A DNA stretch of 64,000 nucleotides from NCBI RefSeq assembly GCF_001274725.1, contig NZ_LGUF01000007.1, forward strand, positions 2,521,282 to 2,585,281. Reading direction: 5' to 3'. Source of the stretch: Sporosarcina globispora. GTDB taxonomy: Bacteria; Bacillota; Bacilli; Bacillales; Cytobacillaceae. The translations under genes and the position numbers were made by a program. The notes under the pieces are model-generated. The model was not told where the DNA came from. It did not search any database and was given only the letters and a program-made list of their open reading frames with translations. Positions 22,309 to 30,489 of the stretch are shown here, piece after piece (the first letter of the stretch is position 1; every line of letters begins with the position of its first letter).

Positions 22309-24411
22309 ATGATTAAAGCACGAAAAGTAATGTTTATTTCCCTTCTCGCAATTACACTTGCCGTTTCGCAGTTATGGATCGGAGGCACCTTGAAAAAAGC
22401 ATCAGCAGAAAGTGCAGCAAAGGATTTAATCATCCTGCAGAATGTTCCTCAGGTCAGCACAGAAATCAGTGGAGATTCATTACAATTAAAGGCGCTTCAT
22501 GTATTTAGAGAAGGACATTTCTTGGGAGTTTCAGAAGGTGTGAAATGGAAGTCTTCCAATAAAAATGTTGCAGCAGTTGATCAGTCAGGCAATGTCACTT
22601 TAACGGGAAAAAATGGAAAAACCTTCATCAGTGTTACGGATGGAGTCTATAAGGACCGTGTTGCAATCCAAATTAAACCTGATCCCAAAGGCAAACCCGC
22701 TGTTAAAGCAAAAATCATTAAGGAGCATGGGAAACGGTACGACCTCATCAGAAGTGCATTGAAAAATATGTCCATTGAAGAGAAGGTCGGCCAGATGCTG
22801 ATGCCGGATTTCCGCACCTGGAAAGGACAAAATGTCACTGAAATGCTGCCGGAAATTGAGCAGCTGGTAAAAGATTATCATCTTGGCGGGGTGATATTAT
22901 TCCGGGAAAATGTGGTGACAACAGAACAGACAGCCAAACTGGTTTCAGACTATCAGGAAGCTGCTGAAAAATATGGGTTATTGATGACAATTGACCAGGA
23001 AGGCGGAATTGTTACTCGTCTTCAATCAGGAACGGACATGCCTGGCAATATGGCATTAGGTGCGGCCAATTCTGAAGAGATTTCCCGCAAAGTCGGCAAA
23101 GCGATTGGAGAGGAGCTTGCAGCACTGGGCATTAATATGAACTTTGCACCGGTCATGGATGTGAATAATAATCCCGACAATCCAGTAATTGGTGTACGCT
23201 CGTTCGGTGAGGACCCGCAGCTTGTCGCTGACATGGGGGTGGCTTACACAGAAGGATTGCAGTCAGCGGGTGTTGCTGCTACTGCAAAGCATTTTCCTGG
23301 ACATGGAGATACAGCTGTTGACTCACACCTTGGCTTGCCTGAAGTCCCGCATGATAAAGAACGTTTAAAAGAAGTTGAATTGTATCCTTTCCAAAAGGGG
23401 ATGGAAGCAGGGATTGATGCAATCATGACAGCGCATGTTACCTTCCCTAAGATTGATGATACGAAAGCAATCTCAAAAAAAACGGGGGAAGAAATCGCAG
23501 TTCCGGCGACGCTTTCCTATAAAGTGCTGACAGAACTAATGCGTGAAGAAATGGGATATAAAGGTGTTATTACTACAGATGCAATGAATATGAATGCCAT
23601 CGCCGATCACTTTGGACCAGTAGACGCGGCCATTCGCGCAGTTAAAGCTGGAACTGATATTGTGCTAATGCCTGTTGGTCTTAAAGATGTTGCGGAAGGG
23701 CTATTGAATGCAGTGGAGAATGGAGAAATCTCAGAAAAACGCATTGAATCATCAGTTGAACGAATCTTAACACTGAAAATAAAGCGGGGAATTATTAAAG
23801 AAGAAACACCTCAGCCGATTGAAGAAAAAATTGCAAACGCTCTTGAGGTTGTTGGGTCAGAAGAACATAAACAAATAGAAAAAGAAGCGGCAGAACGTTC
23901 AATCACACTGGTTAAAAATGAAGAAGATGCACTGCCATTACAAGTATCTCCTGAAGATAATATTGTAGTTGTAGGTAATACGTATATTACAGACTTAAAG
24001 AACGCAATCAGCAAGTTTCATGCAAATACAACGCTCATCCATTCCTCAAGCTACGTATTGACGGAAGAGCAGAAACAGCAAATCAGGAATGCCAGTGCTG
24101 TTATTGTGGGCTCCTATACTTTTAATGTATCAGGGCGCTCGCCGGACAGCGCTCAGATGAAAATGATTAATTCGATTATTGCTGATTCAGAAGCTCCAGT
24201 AATTGCAGCTGGCATCCGTAATCCATATGATATCATGGCCTATCCTGAAGTTGATGCATACATTGCACAATATGGATTCAGAACGGCAAGCTTTGATGCA
24301 TCTGCAGGTGTTATTTTTGGCCAAGTTAATCCTTCAGGAAAATTGCCTGTAACAATTCCAGGTACAGATGGCAATGTTTTATACGAATTGGGGCATGGAT
24401 TGAGCTATTAA
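22309..24411 (+). CDS. nagZ: Secreted beta-N-acetylglucosaminidase NagZ (GH3)
   Basis: About 700 aa. An N-terminal signal or anchor segment (residues 6-33, ending KKASAES) is followed by a bacterial Ig-like Big_2 domain (about 65-115, VKWKSSNKNVAAVD). The GH3 domain spans about 140-490 with KHFPGHGDTAVDSH (about 326, holding the acid/base Asp-His dyad) and the nucleophile Asp in TTDAMNMNA (about 424). A GH3 C-terminal domain closes it. It removes GlcNAc from the non-reducing end of muropeptides. The Big_2 domain is additional to classic NagZ. ATG 22309 is preferred over GTG 22300 on ribosome-site spacing. It is 70 nt after amiE. Confidence 0.88.
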   Translation: MIKARKVMFISLLAITLAVSQLWIGGTLKKASAESAAKDLIILQNVPQVSTEISGDSLQLKALHVFREGHFLGVSEGVKWKSSNKNVAAVDQSGNVTLTGKNGKTFISVTDGVYKDRVAIQIKPDPKGKPAVKAKIIKEHGKRYDLIRSALKNMSIEEKVGQMLMPDFRTWKGQNVTEMLPEIEQLVKDYHLGGVILFRENVVTTEQTAKLVSDYQEAAEKYGLLMTIDQEGGIVTRLQSGTDMPGNMALGAANSEEISRKVGKAIGEELAALGINMNFAPVMDVNNNPDNPVIGVRSFGEDPQLVADMGVAYTEGLQSAGVAATAKHFPGHGDTAVDSHLGLPEVPHDKERLKEVELYPFQKGMEAGIDAIMTAHVTFPKIDDTKAISKKTGEEIAVPATLSYKVLTELMREEMGYKGVITTDAMNMNAIADHFGPVDAAIRAVKAGTDIVLMPVGLKDVAEGLLNAVENGEISEKRIESSVERILTLKIKRGIIKEETPQPIEEKIANALEVVGSEEHKQIEKEAAERSITLVKNEEDALPLQVSPEDNIVVVGNTYITDLKNAISKFHANTTLIHSSSYVLTEEQKQQIRNASAVIVGSYTFNVSGRSPDSAQMKMINSIIADSEAPVIAAGIRNPYDIMAYPEVDAYIAQYGFRTASFDASAGVIFGQVNPSGKLPVTIPGTDGNVLYELGHGLSY

Positions 24412-24443
24412 GCACACTGTCATTTTTTCAAAAAGAAAGTGTA

Positions 24444-24479
24444 CGGGCAGCCTTTGAGGTCTGCCCGCACCTCATTTTT
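24444..24479 (+). promoter_or_regulatory. Two mutually exclusive hairpins between nagZ and namZ
   Basis: CGGGCAG (24444-24450) pairs with CTGCCCG (24461-24467). Alternatively TGAGGT (24455-24460) pairs with ACCTCA (24469-24474), which is followed by five T. The overlap suggests an attenuator or a differential-expression element, not a simple terminator. Confidence 0.4.
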
Positions 24480-24498
24480 AACCAAGGAGGGAAAATAT

Positions 24499-25758
24499 AT
24501 GAAAAAATGGTTTATGGCATTTTTGACAATGATTCTCGTACTCTCTTCTTTAACTGTTGTGCTTGCAGATAACGGCAATGGCAAAGGAAAAGGCAAGAAA
24601 AAGAAATTCGAGCTTGGTGTTGAAGTTCTTTTAGATGATAAGAAGGATCTTATTGAAGGAAAAAGAGTTGGCTTAATTACAAACCCAACTGGTGTCGACC
24701 AGGATTTAAATAGCATTGTAGATATTCTTCACAATGATCCCGATGTAGAGTTAACAGCGTTATACGGCCCGGAACATGGAGTGCGCGGAAGTGCTCAGGC
24801 AGGTGAATATGTTGAATATTATATCGATGAAAAAACCGGGCTTCCTGTATACAGCTTATACGGAAAAACCAAAAAGCCTACACCAGAGATGCTCGAAAAT
24901 ATCGACGTCCTCATGTTTGATATCCAGGATGTTGGCACACGCTTTTACACGTATATTTACACTATGGCTTATGCAATGGAAGCGGCAAAAGAAAACAATA
25001 TCCCTTTCATCGTGCTGGACAGGCCAAATCCTCAAGGTGGAACAAAGGTTGAAGGACCAGTGCTTGATATGAAGTATTCCTCTTTTGTGGGGAATTACCC
25101 GATCCCGCTCCGCCATGGAATGACTGTAGGTGAATTGGCCGAATTATTCAATGAAGAGTTCGAAATTGGTGCAGATCTGACTGTTGTCAAAATGAATGGC
25201 TGGAAGCGAGATATGTATTACGATGATACAAACCTTCAGTTTGTCATGCCTTCTCCTAATATGCCGACTTTAGACACAGCTTTGGTATATCCAGGAGCTG
25301 CATTGATTGAAGGGACAAATGTTTCTGAGGGGCGCGGAACAACAAAGCCGTTCGAATTAATTGGTGCTCCATTTATCAACGCTGATGACTTGGCAGAACA
25401 TTTGAACAGTCTTCATCTGCCAGGGGTGACCTTCAGAGCTGCTTCGTTTACGCCAAGCTTCTCTAAGCATGCAGGACAGCTTTCCCATGGGATTCAGATT
25501 CATGTTACACATCGAAATGCATTTAAGCCTGTCGAAACCGGACTTCACATCGTTAAGGCAATCCATGATATGTATCCGGAAGACTTCCAATTCCGCGCAG
25601 AAAACAGTGCTGGAATTTCATTCTTTGATAACCTGATGGGCAATGGCTGGGTCCGTGAAGCCATTGAGGAAGGTAAGCCAGTTGAAGAAATATCATCCAA
25701 ATGGCAGAAAGAATTAAAACAATTCAAAAAGACACGTGAAGATTATTTACTTTATTAA
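24499..25758 (+). CDS. namZ: Secreted exo-beta-N-acetylmuramidase NamZ (YbbC, DUF1343)
   Basis: 419 aa. The signal peptide ends near residue 23 (SLTVVLADNG) and a short Gly-Lys linker follows. The DUF1343 domain begins with LGVEVLL and contains RVGLITNPTGVD, LYGPEHGVRG, FDIQDVGTRFYTYIYTM and LDRPNPQGG, all characteristic. NamZ of B. subtilis removes MurNAc from the non-reducing end of peptidoglycan fragments and works in turn with NagZ and AmiE. The ATG at 24499 has AAGGAGGG 9 nt upstream; the earlier in-frame start at 24439 lies in a hairpin. A terminator follows. Confidence 0.88.
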   Translation: MKKWFMAFLTMILVLSSLTVVLADNGNGKGKGKKKKFELGVEVLLDDKKDLIEGKRVGLITNPTGVDQDLNSIVDILHNDPDVELTALYGPEHGVRGSAQAGEYVEYYIDEKTGLPVYSLYGKTKKPTPEMLENIDVLMFDIQDVGTRFYTYIYTMAYAMEAAKENNIPFIVLDRPNPQGGTKVEGPVLDMKYSSFVGNYPIPLRHGMTVGELAELFNEEFEIGADLTVVKMNGWKRDMYYDDTNLQFVMPSPNMPTLDTALVYPGAALIEGTNVSEGRGTTKPFELIGAPFINADDLAEHLNSLHLPGVTFRAASFTPSFSKHAGQLSHGIQIHVTHRNAFKPVETGLHIVKAIHDMYPEDFQFRAENSAGISFFDNLMGNGWVREAIEEGKPVEEISSKWQKELKQFKKTREDYLLY

Positions 25759-25767
25759 ACTGGCAGG

Positions 25768-25805
25768 AAAGAACTTGCGGCAAAATGCCTCAAGTTCTTT
25801 TTTTA
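25768..25805 (+). terminator. Intrinsic terminator
   Basis: 10-bp stem AAAGAACTTG/CAAGTTCTTT with a T run, closing the amiE-nagZ-namZ unit. Confidence 0.85.
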
Positions 25806-25902
25806 TTATAAGACGGGTTGACATGATCGTGGTGGTACCTGGTACTGAAAAATAAAGCCTGTTCATATTATGTATTAATCCATGCAGAAAGAGGTGTTTG
25901 AG

Positions 25903-27282
25903 ATGTTGGGATTTTTACAGAAAATTGGTAAATCATTGATGCTGCCGATTGCAGTTATGCCTGCTGCCGCGCTTTTACTGAGGCTGGGACAGGATGACCT
26001 TTTAGGGATTCCGTTTATATCTGCAGCCGGGAATGCTGTTTTCGGACATTTGGCTCTCTTGTTCGCCATCGGGATTGCCATCGGGTTTTCTAAGGATGGC
26101 AACGGAGCAGCTGCCCTTGCTGGTGCAGTGGGTTATTTTGTCTTGACAGAAGGTGCCGCGGCGATAAATCAAACGGTCAATATGGGTGTTTTTGGCGGAA
26201 TCATTTCCGGTATTATTGCAGGGCTATTATACAATAAATATCATGATATTAAGCTGCCGGAATGGCTTGGTTTCTTTGGAGGAAAACGTTTTGTTCCTAT
26301 TATCACATCTCTTGTTATGATTGTCATTGCCTTTTTATTTGGCTATATTTGGCCGCCGGTCCAGGCAGGCATTAACAGTATAGGCGATTGGATTATTGGT
26401 GCAGGTGCAGCAGGTGTTGGGGTCTTCGGATTCCTGAATCGGCTATTAATTCCGGTTGGGCTCCATCATATTTTGAACACACTTGTCTGGTTTGAGTTTG
26501 GCGAGTTTACTAATGCAGCCGGGGATGTGATCAAAGGAGATTTATGGCGCTTCCTTGCTAAAGATCCATCTGCTGGAATTTTCATGACAGGATTCTTCCC
26601 GGTTATGATGTTTGGGTTGCCAGGTGCAGCTTTTGCCATTGTTGCAGCTGCTAAAAAGGAAAGAAGGAAAGCTGTGGCAGGGGCGATGGCAGGTCTCGCA
26701 TTTACATCCTTCCTAACCGGTATTACAGAGCCGATTGAATTCTTGTTTATGTTCTTATCACCGGTTTTATATTTAATTCATGCAATTTTGACAGGTCTTG
26801 CTATGTCCATTTCCTATGTTCTGGATATTCACCATGGGTTCGGGTTCTCAGCAGGCGCCCTGGATTATATTCTAAACTTCGGTATTGCCCAGAAACCAGT
26901 ACTGCTTGCCGGAATAGGCCTCCTATATGCTCTTCTGTATTTTGTGGTTTTCTATTTCCTAATCAAGAAGCTAGATTTAAAAACGCCTGGAAGGGAAGAT
27001 GAAATAGAAGGTGAATTTGAAGATAATTATGCTGTTAAAGGGAACTATGCTGAAGCTGCAGATGCTTATCTGGAGGCTTTGGGCGGTAAAGAAAATCTCG
27101 AAGAAATCGATAATTGTGTAACCCGCCTGAGATTAAAGGTAAATGACATGTCTCTTGTCGATGAAGGGCAATTAAAAATGCTGGGAGCAAAAGGGATAAT
27201 AAAACTCAGCAAAACCAGCCTGCAGGTCATTGTGGGAACGGATGTAGAATTCCTTTCAAATGTAATGAAAAAGAAACTATAA
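25903..27282 (+). CDS. nagP: PTS N-acetylglucosamine permease EIICB (NagP-like)
   Basis: 459 aa. The membrane EIIC domain (residues 1-370) carries glucose/GlcNAc-family motifs: GLHHILNTLVWFEFG, and GITEPIEFLFMF with DIHHGFGFSAGALDY. A hinge leads to an EIIB domain (about 385-459) with phospho-acceptor Cys in IDNCVTRLRL. The C-B order and length fit NagP of Bacillus; MurP has B before C. No EIIA domain is present, so it needs a shared EIIA. It imports and phosphorylates GlcNAc set free by NagZ. ATG 25903 is preferred over 25882 because AAAGAGGTG lies 6 nt upstream. A TTGACA (25818-25823) and a loose dre-like GGTACC block lie upstream. Confidence 0.85.
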   Translation: MLGFLQKIGKSLMLPIAVMPAAALLLRLGQDDLLGIPFISAAGNAVFGHLALLFAIGIAIGFSKDGNGAAALAGAVGYFVLTEGAAAINQTVNMGVFGGIISGIIAGLLYNKYHDIKLPEWLGFFGGKRFVPIITSLVMIVIAFLFGYIWPPVQAGINSIGDWIIGAGAAGVGVFGFLNRLLIPVGLHHILNTLVWFEFGEFTNAAGDVIKGDLWRFLAKDPSAGIFMTGFFPVMMFGLPGAAFAIVAAAKKERRKAVAGAMAGLAFTSFLTGITEPIEFLFMFLSPVLYLIHAILTGLAMSISYVLDIHHGFGFSAGALDYILNFGIAQKPVLLAGIGLLYALLYFVVFYFLIKKLDLKTPGREDEIEGEFEDNYAVKGNYAEAADAYLEALGGKENLEEIDNCVTRLRLKVNDMSLVDEGQLKMLGAKGIIKLSKTSLQVIVGTDVEFLSNVMKKKL

Positions 27283-27291
27283 AATTATTAA

Positions 27292-27322
27292 TCTGGCTCA
27301 TATGAAAGGGCCAGATTTTTTT
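27292..27322 (+). terminator. Intrinsic terminator
   Basis: TCTGGCTC/GGGCCAGA stem with seven T after nagP. Confidence 0.8.
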
Positions 27323-27441
27323 ATTCTCAACTTGTGCAGGAGAACATTGGACAAGTGCCAATTTTTGCTGGCAAGGGATGTTTGTTTATGCATCTCCATC
27401 TTTATAACATACGATAACAGCGTAACCTAATTGGCATTTAT

Positions 27442-27522
27442 ATGAGATTAATAAAAGCTGCAAATCAAGACTTTAAAAAAGGTGTCGGGCTTATTACAGA
27501 AATAAGTAAGCTCTTAAAATAA
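27442..27522 (+). CDS. Possible 26-aa micro-ORF
   Basis: ATG at 27442 encodes MRLIKAANQDFKKGVGLITE and six more residues, a Lys-rich amphipathic helix. A TTGTTT...TAACAT promoter-like pair lies upstream and a terminator-like hairpin 9 nt downstream. The ribosome site is poor, so translation is doubtful; the transcript could instead be a small RNA. Nothing else was found in the 27323-27756 gap apart from AT-rich sequence. Confidence 0.25.
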   Translation: MRLIKAANQDFKKGVGLITEISKLLK

Positions 27523-27531
27523 GGACTTAAT

Positions 27532-27559
27532 GCATTGCTTTAACGAGTGATGCTTTTTT
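27532..27559 (+). terminator. Terminator-like hairpin
   Basis: GCATTGCT/AGTGATGC stem (two G-T pairs) followed by six T. It is too far from nagP to be its main terminator, so it suggests a separate short transcript. Confidence 0.5.
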
Positions 27560-27756
27560 ATGTTTTACTGTATTGCCAATTCGAACTGTTAGTTTATTAA
27601 CGTAATAGATAAGTATGGTTTTTAACTAGAATAGTGTTAAATAAAAAATTTCGTAATACGATTAAAAAAGTATTGTACTATGCAGGAAAATCATTGATAA
27701 TCTTTTAAAGATAGAGTGATACTCATCTATACATTTTTCTGATGAGGGGGAGTACA

Positions 27757-28632
27757 TTGAAAATTCGTGTATCCGCTGTGCAGTACCATCTGCACACCAT
27801 TCGTTCATTCGAGGAGTTTGCTAAGCAATGCGAGCATTATGTTAAGACAGCCCAGGAGTTCGGATCGGAGTTTGTCTTATTTCCTGAATTTTTTACTACA
27901 CAGCTTTTGTCCATTGGAAGTGAGCAGGGAACAAGTTTAACGATTAACGAATTGCCTGGTTTCACTGATCAGTATAAAATGCTATTTTCCAATTTTGCTA
28001 AAGATACAAAAATGCATATAATCGGCGGTACGCACGTTATTAACAGAGATGGCCGTCTTTACAATGTGGCTCATTTATTTTATCCGGATGGGCGAATTGA
28101 AGAGCAGGCTAAATTGCATATCACTCCTACTGAAGTCCACGAGTGGAATATGTCACCTGGAGAAGGCCTTCGTGTATTCGATACAGATAAAGGCAGAATA
28201 GCTATTCTAACATGCTATGACATTGAGTTTCCGGAAATCGTCCGTATGGCAAAAGCAAAAGGAGCAGATGTTATTTTCTGTCCTTCCTGTACGGATGACC
28301 GTCATGGGTTCCACCGTGTCCGCTATACAAGCCATGCAAGAGCCATTGAGAACCAGGTTTATGTTGTTGTAACGGGAACCATTGGTTCCCTGCCTACTGT
28401 CGACTTTATGCGGGCCAATTTCGGCCAGGCAGCCGTCATTACACCGAATGATATTCCGTTTCCGCCTAAGGGGATTATGGTGGAAGGTGAGTTGAATGAC
28501 GATATGATTGTGACTGCCGATCTGGACCTTAGCCTTTTATATGAAGTCCGCGAGCGCGGGTCTGTTACCACTTGGCGCGACCGCAGAACGGATTTGTATG
28601 GAGACTGGGAAAAAGAAAATATCGAAGGATGA
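27757..28632 (+). CDS. Carbon-nitrogen hydrolase (nitrilase superfamily)
   Basis: 291 aa, single CN-hydrolase domain. The catalytic triad is visible: Glu in LFPEFF (near 47), Lys in AKLHITP (near 120) and Cys in LTCYDIEFPE (near 157). Such enzymes hydrolyse amides or nitriles; the substrate is unknown. Two GNAT-type genes follow directly, and in B. subtilis YhcX a GNAT and a CN-hydrolase domain are fused, so this looks like a split version. The TTG at 27757 is the start, with GAGGGGG 6 nt upstream. Confidence 0.82.
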   Translation: MKIRVSAVQYHLHTIRSFEEFAKQCEHYVKTAQEFGSEFVLFPEFFTTQLLSIGSEQGTSLTINELPGFTDQYKMLFSNFAKDTKMHIIGGTHVINRDGRLYNVAHLFYPDGRIEEQAKLHITPTEVHEWNMSPGEGLRVFDTDKGRIAILTCYDIEFPEIVRMAKAKGADVIFCPSCTDDRHGFHRVRYTSHARAIENQVYVVVTGTIGSLPTVDFMRANFGQAAVITPNDIPFPPKGIMVEGELNDDMIVTADLDLSLLYEVRERGSVTTWRDRRTDLYGDWEKENIEG

Positions 28633-28635
28633 AAA

Positions 28636-29304
28636 ATGGCATATAGAAGCGAATTTTATGTGTTAGACGGAGATAGGCCGGTGCCAGTTACAATCAGGAA
28701 TTATAGTAAAGCGGATTTTCAACAGTTAATTGATATTCAGGCAGAATGCTTTCCGCCGCCTTTTCCTTCAGATCTCTGGTGGAATGAGGAGCAATTATCA
28801 AACCATGTGGCACTCTTTCCGGATGGCGCACTTTGCATCGAAGTTGAAGGAGTATTAGCAGGGTCTTTAACCGGGCTGATTGTTGGTTTTGATCCTTCAC
28901 ATCCAAAGCATACATGGGAAGAAATAACGGACAGCGGCTATATACGCAATCATAGTTTTCAAGGCAATACATTATATATTGTTGATATTAGTGTTCGCCC
29001 TAAGTTCCGCAAGCTGGGGCTAGGCAAATTAATGATGCAGGCTATGTATCAGGTTGTCATAAACTTAGGGCTCGATCGCTTGCTTGGAGGGGGCCGGATG
29101 CCTGGCTACCATAAATACGCCCATGAGATGTCCGCAGAGGATTATCTCCAGCAATTGATTGATGGGAAGAAGAAAGATCCGGTCATCACATTTTTGCTGA
29201 GATGCGGCCGAACTCCGCTTTCTGTTGCAGAAAATTATTTAGAAGATGAGGAGTCACTTAATTACGGTGTCTTAATGGAATGGAAGAATCCATTTAAGCT
29301 CTAA
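28636..29304 (+). CDS. GNAT-family N-acetyltransferase
   Basis: 222 aa. The GNAT core is clear: VTIRNYSKADFQQLIDIQAECFP at the start, then strand VDISVRPKFRKLGLGKLMMQA, where R-x-x-GLG is the acetyl-CoA pyrophosphate loop. It starts 3 nt after the hydrolase stop, so the two are translationally coupled. Together with that hydrolase it resembles the two domains of YhcX. The acceptor substrate is unknown. Confidence 0.8.
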   Translation: MAYRSEFYVLDGDRPVPVTIRNYSKADFQQLIDIQAECFPPPFPSDLWWNEEQLSNHVALFPDGALCIEVEGVLAGSLTGLIVGFDPSHPKHTWEEITDSGYIRNHSFQGNTLYIVDISVRPKFRKLGLGKLMMQAMYQVVINLGLDRLLGGGRMPGYHKYAHEMSAEDYLQQLIDGKKKDPVITFLLRCGRTPLSVAENYLEDEESLNYGVLMEWKNPFKL

Positions 29305-29324
29305 GCGGCAAAGGAGATAGTACA

Positions 29325-29996
29325 ATGGAATATATCAGAATTACGAGTATTCAAGACCCGCTTTTTGTTAAAATGCATGAATTAATGAAAGATGTCTTTC
29401 CTCCCGAAGAAGTGCTTGAATTTGAATTGTGGAAGGAGCCGCTTGAAGATCCGGGGATTCGTGTATTTGTTGCTGTTCGTGAAGGTGATGTGGTTGGTGC
29501 CACAGAATATCGCTACTATCCGCAATGGAATATTGCAATGACAGATTTTACAATCATTGGACGGCAAGGCTTAAGCCTTGGCCGCTTCCTTGCACATAAA
29601 CGATCAAAGGATCTGGATGAACTTGCCCGCCAAAACGGCGAAGAGCTATTTGGCATGTTTGCTGAAATATATGATCCTTATGGGATTGAAGACCATGAAT
29701 TTGGCGGTGCCAAGCCAATGAACCCATTCGTCCGCCGGGAGGTTTTGTCTCATTTGGGCTATAAAAAGCTTGATTTCCCTTATCTCCATCCTTCATGGAA
29801 AAATGATGGGGAAGCAGTAAAGGGACTTGATTTCTGCTTCATGCCAGCTGATGAAGAAATTACAGAATTACCTTCTGGCTTGGTCATTAATTTCCTCACA
29901 GAATATTACGCGGTTCTCTCGGCTAAACCGCAGGAATGGTATGGAATGATTGAACAGCTTAAAGGAAAAGAGAAAATCTCCCTATTGCCTTTATAA
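29325..29996 (+). CDS. GNAT-like protein, third gene of the hydrolase operon
   Basis: 223 aa. A GNAT-like fold is suggested by VFVAVREGDVVGATEYRYYP and IIGRQGLSLGRFLAHKRSKDL, but the pyrophosphate loop (RQGLSLGRF) is less canonical than in the neighbour. C-terminal residues (LPSGLVINFLTEYYAVL) are conserved-looking and acidic. AAAGGAGATAG precedes the ATG, 20 nt after the previous stop. It probably modifies the same class of compound; function unknown. Confidence 0.65.
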   Translation: MEYIRITSIQDPLFVKMHELMKDVFPPEEVLEFELWKEPLEDPGIRVFVAVREGDVVGATEYRYYPQWNIAMTDFTIIGRQGLSLGRFLAHKRSKDLDELARQNGEELFGMFAEIYDPYGIEDHEFGGAKPMNPFVRREVLSHLGYKKLDFPYLHPSWKNDGEAVKGLDFCFMPADEEITELPSGLVINFLTEYYAVLSAKPQEWYGMIEQLKGKEKISLLPL

Positions 29997-30004
29997 TCAG
30001 CAGG

Positions 30005-30029
30005 AAGCCCTTGACTCAAGGGCTTTTTT
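30005..30029 (+). terminator. Intrinsic terminator
   Basis: 9-bp stem AAGCCCTTG/CAAGGGCTT with a 3-nt loop and a T run. Confidence 0.9.
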
Positions 30030-30064
30030 AAATTCAATGTTTAGCGGACAAACTGAAAAGGTAA

Positions 30065-30073
30065 AGAATATAA
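30065..30073 (+). promoter_or_regulatory. Putative promoter of the 35-aa gene
   Basis: TATAAT near 30069 with CGGACA 18 nt upstream as a weak -35. It lies about 35 nt before the ATG at 30108. Confidence 0.45.
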
Positions 30074-30107
30074 TAGTAATGTTCAAACCGAAAAGAGGGA
30101 TCCGTTC

Positions 30108-30215
30108 ATGGCTGTGAAAAGATTAATAAAAGCATTCATTGTAAAAAATGGTGCATCATTAGTGAAAAAGTATGTTGTACCGGCTGTAAAAAGAAAGCTG
30201 AAAGGCAGAAAATAA
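30108..30215 (+). CDS. Strongly cationic 35-aa peptide
   Basis: Encodes MAVKRLIKAFIVKNGASLVK and 15 further residues ending KRKLKGRK. Net charge is about +13, with hydrophobic residues spaced as in an amphipathic helix. It is a full mini-gene: TATAAT promoter, GAGGGA ribosome site 7 nt before the ATG, stop, then a terminator 12 nt on. There is no leader peptide, Cys or neighbouring immunity/export gene. It could be a leaderless antimicrobial peptide, a membrane-active toxin or a nucleic-acid-binding micro-protein. No family recognised. Confidence 0.6.
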   Translation: MAVKRLIKAFIVKNGASLVKKYVVPAVKRKLKGRK

Positions 30216-30226
30216 ATTTACTAAGG

Positions 30227-30256
30227 CATCTTCCATTGGAAGGTGTTTTCTTTTTT
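30227..30256 (+). terminator. Terminator of the 35-aa gene
   Basis: Perfect stem CATCTTCC/GGAAGGTG with a 3-nt loop and a T-rich tail. Confidence 0.85.
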
Positions 30257-30489
30257 AAAAGGAAAAAAAGAGATTAACCTCCTTTCGTTGGTAATAACCT
30301 CATATCTCTTAGTATTTTCTAGTCATTTAGAATGAAACAGAATATGTCAAACTATGTAGAAATAATAGTAAAATTTATTGATTTTAAAAATTCTGAATTT
30401 TCATTAATATAAAAATGCAGTATTTCGTGATACATAATTTTTAAAGTGTGCCGACTACATATGCAGCATTATATTAAGGGGGAATAAAT

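Noticed and set aside
25824..25850. GGTACC-rich block upstream of nagP as a second NagR operator
   Set aside because: Only about half of the dre positions fit, too loose to list as a site.
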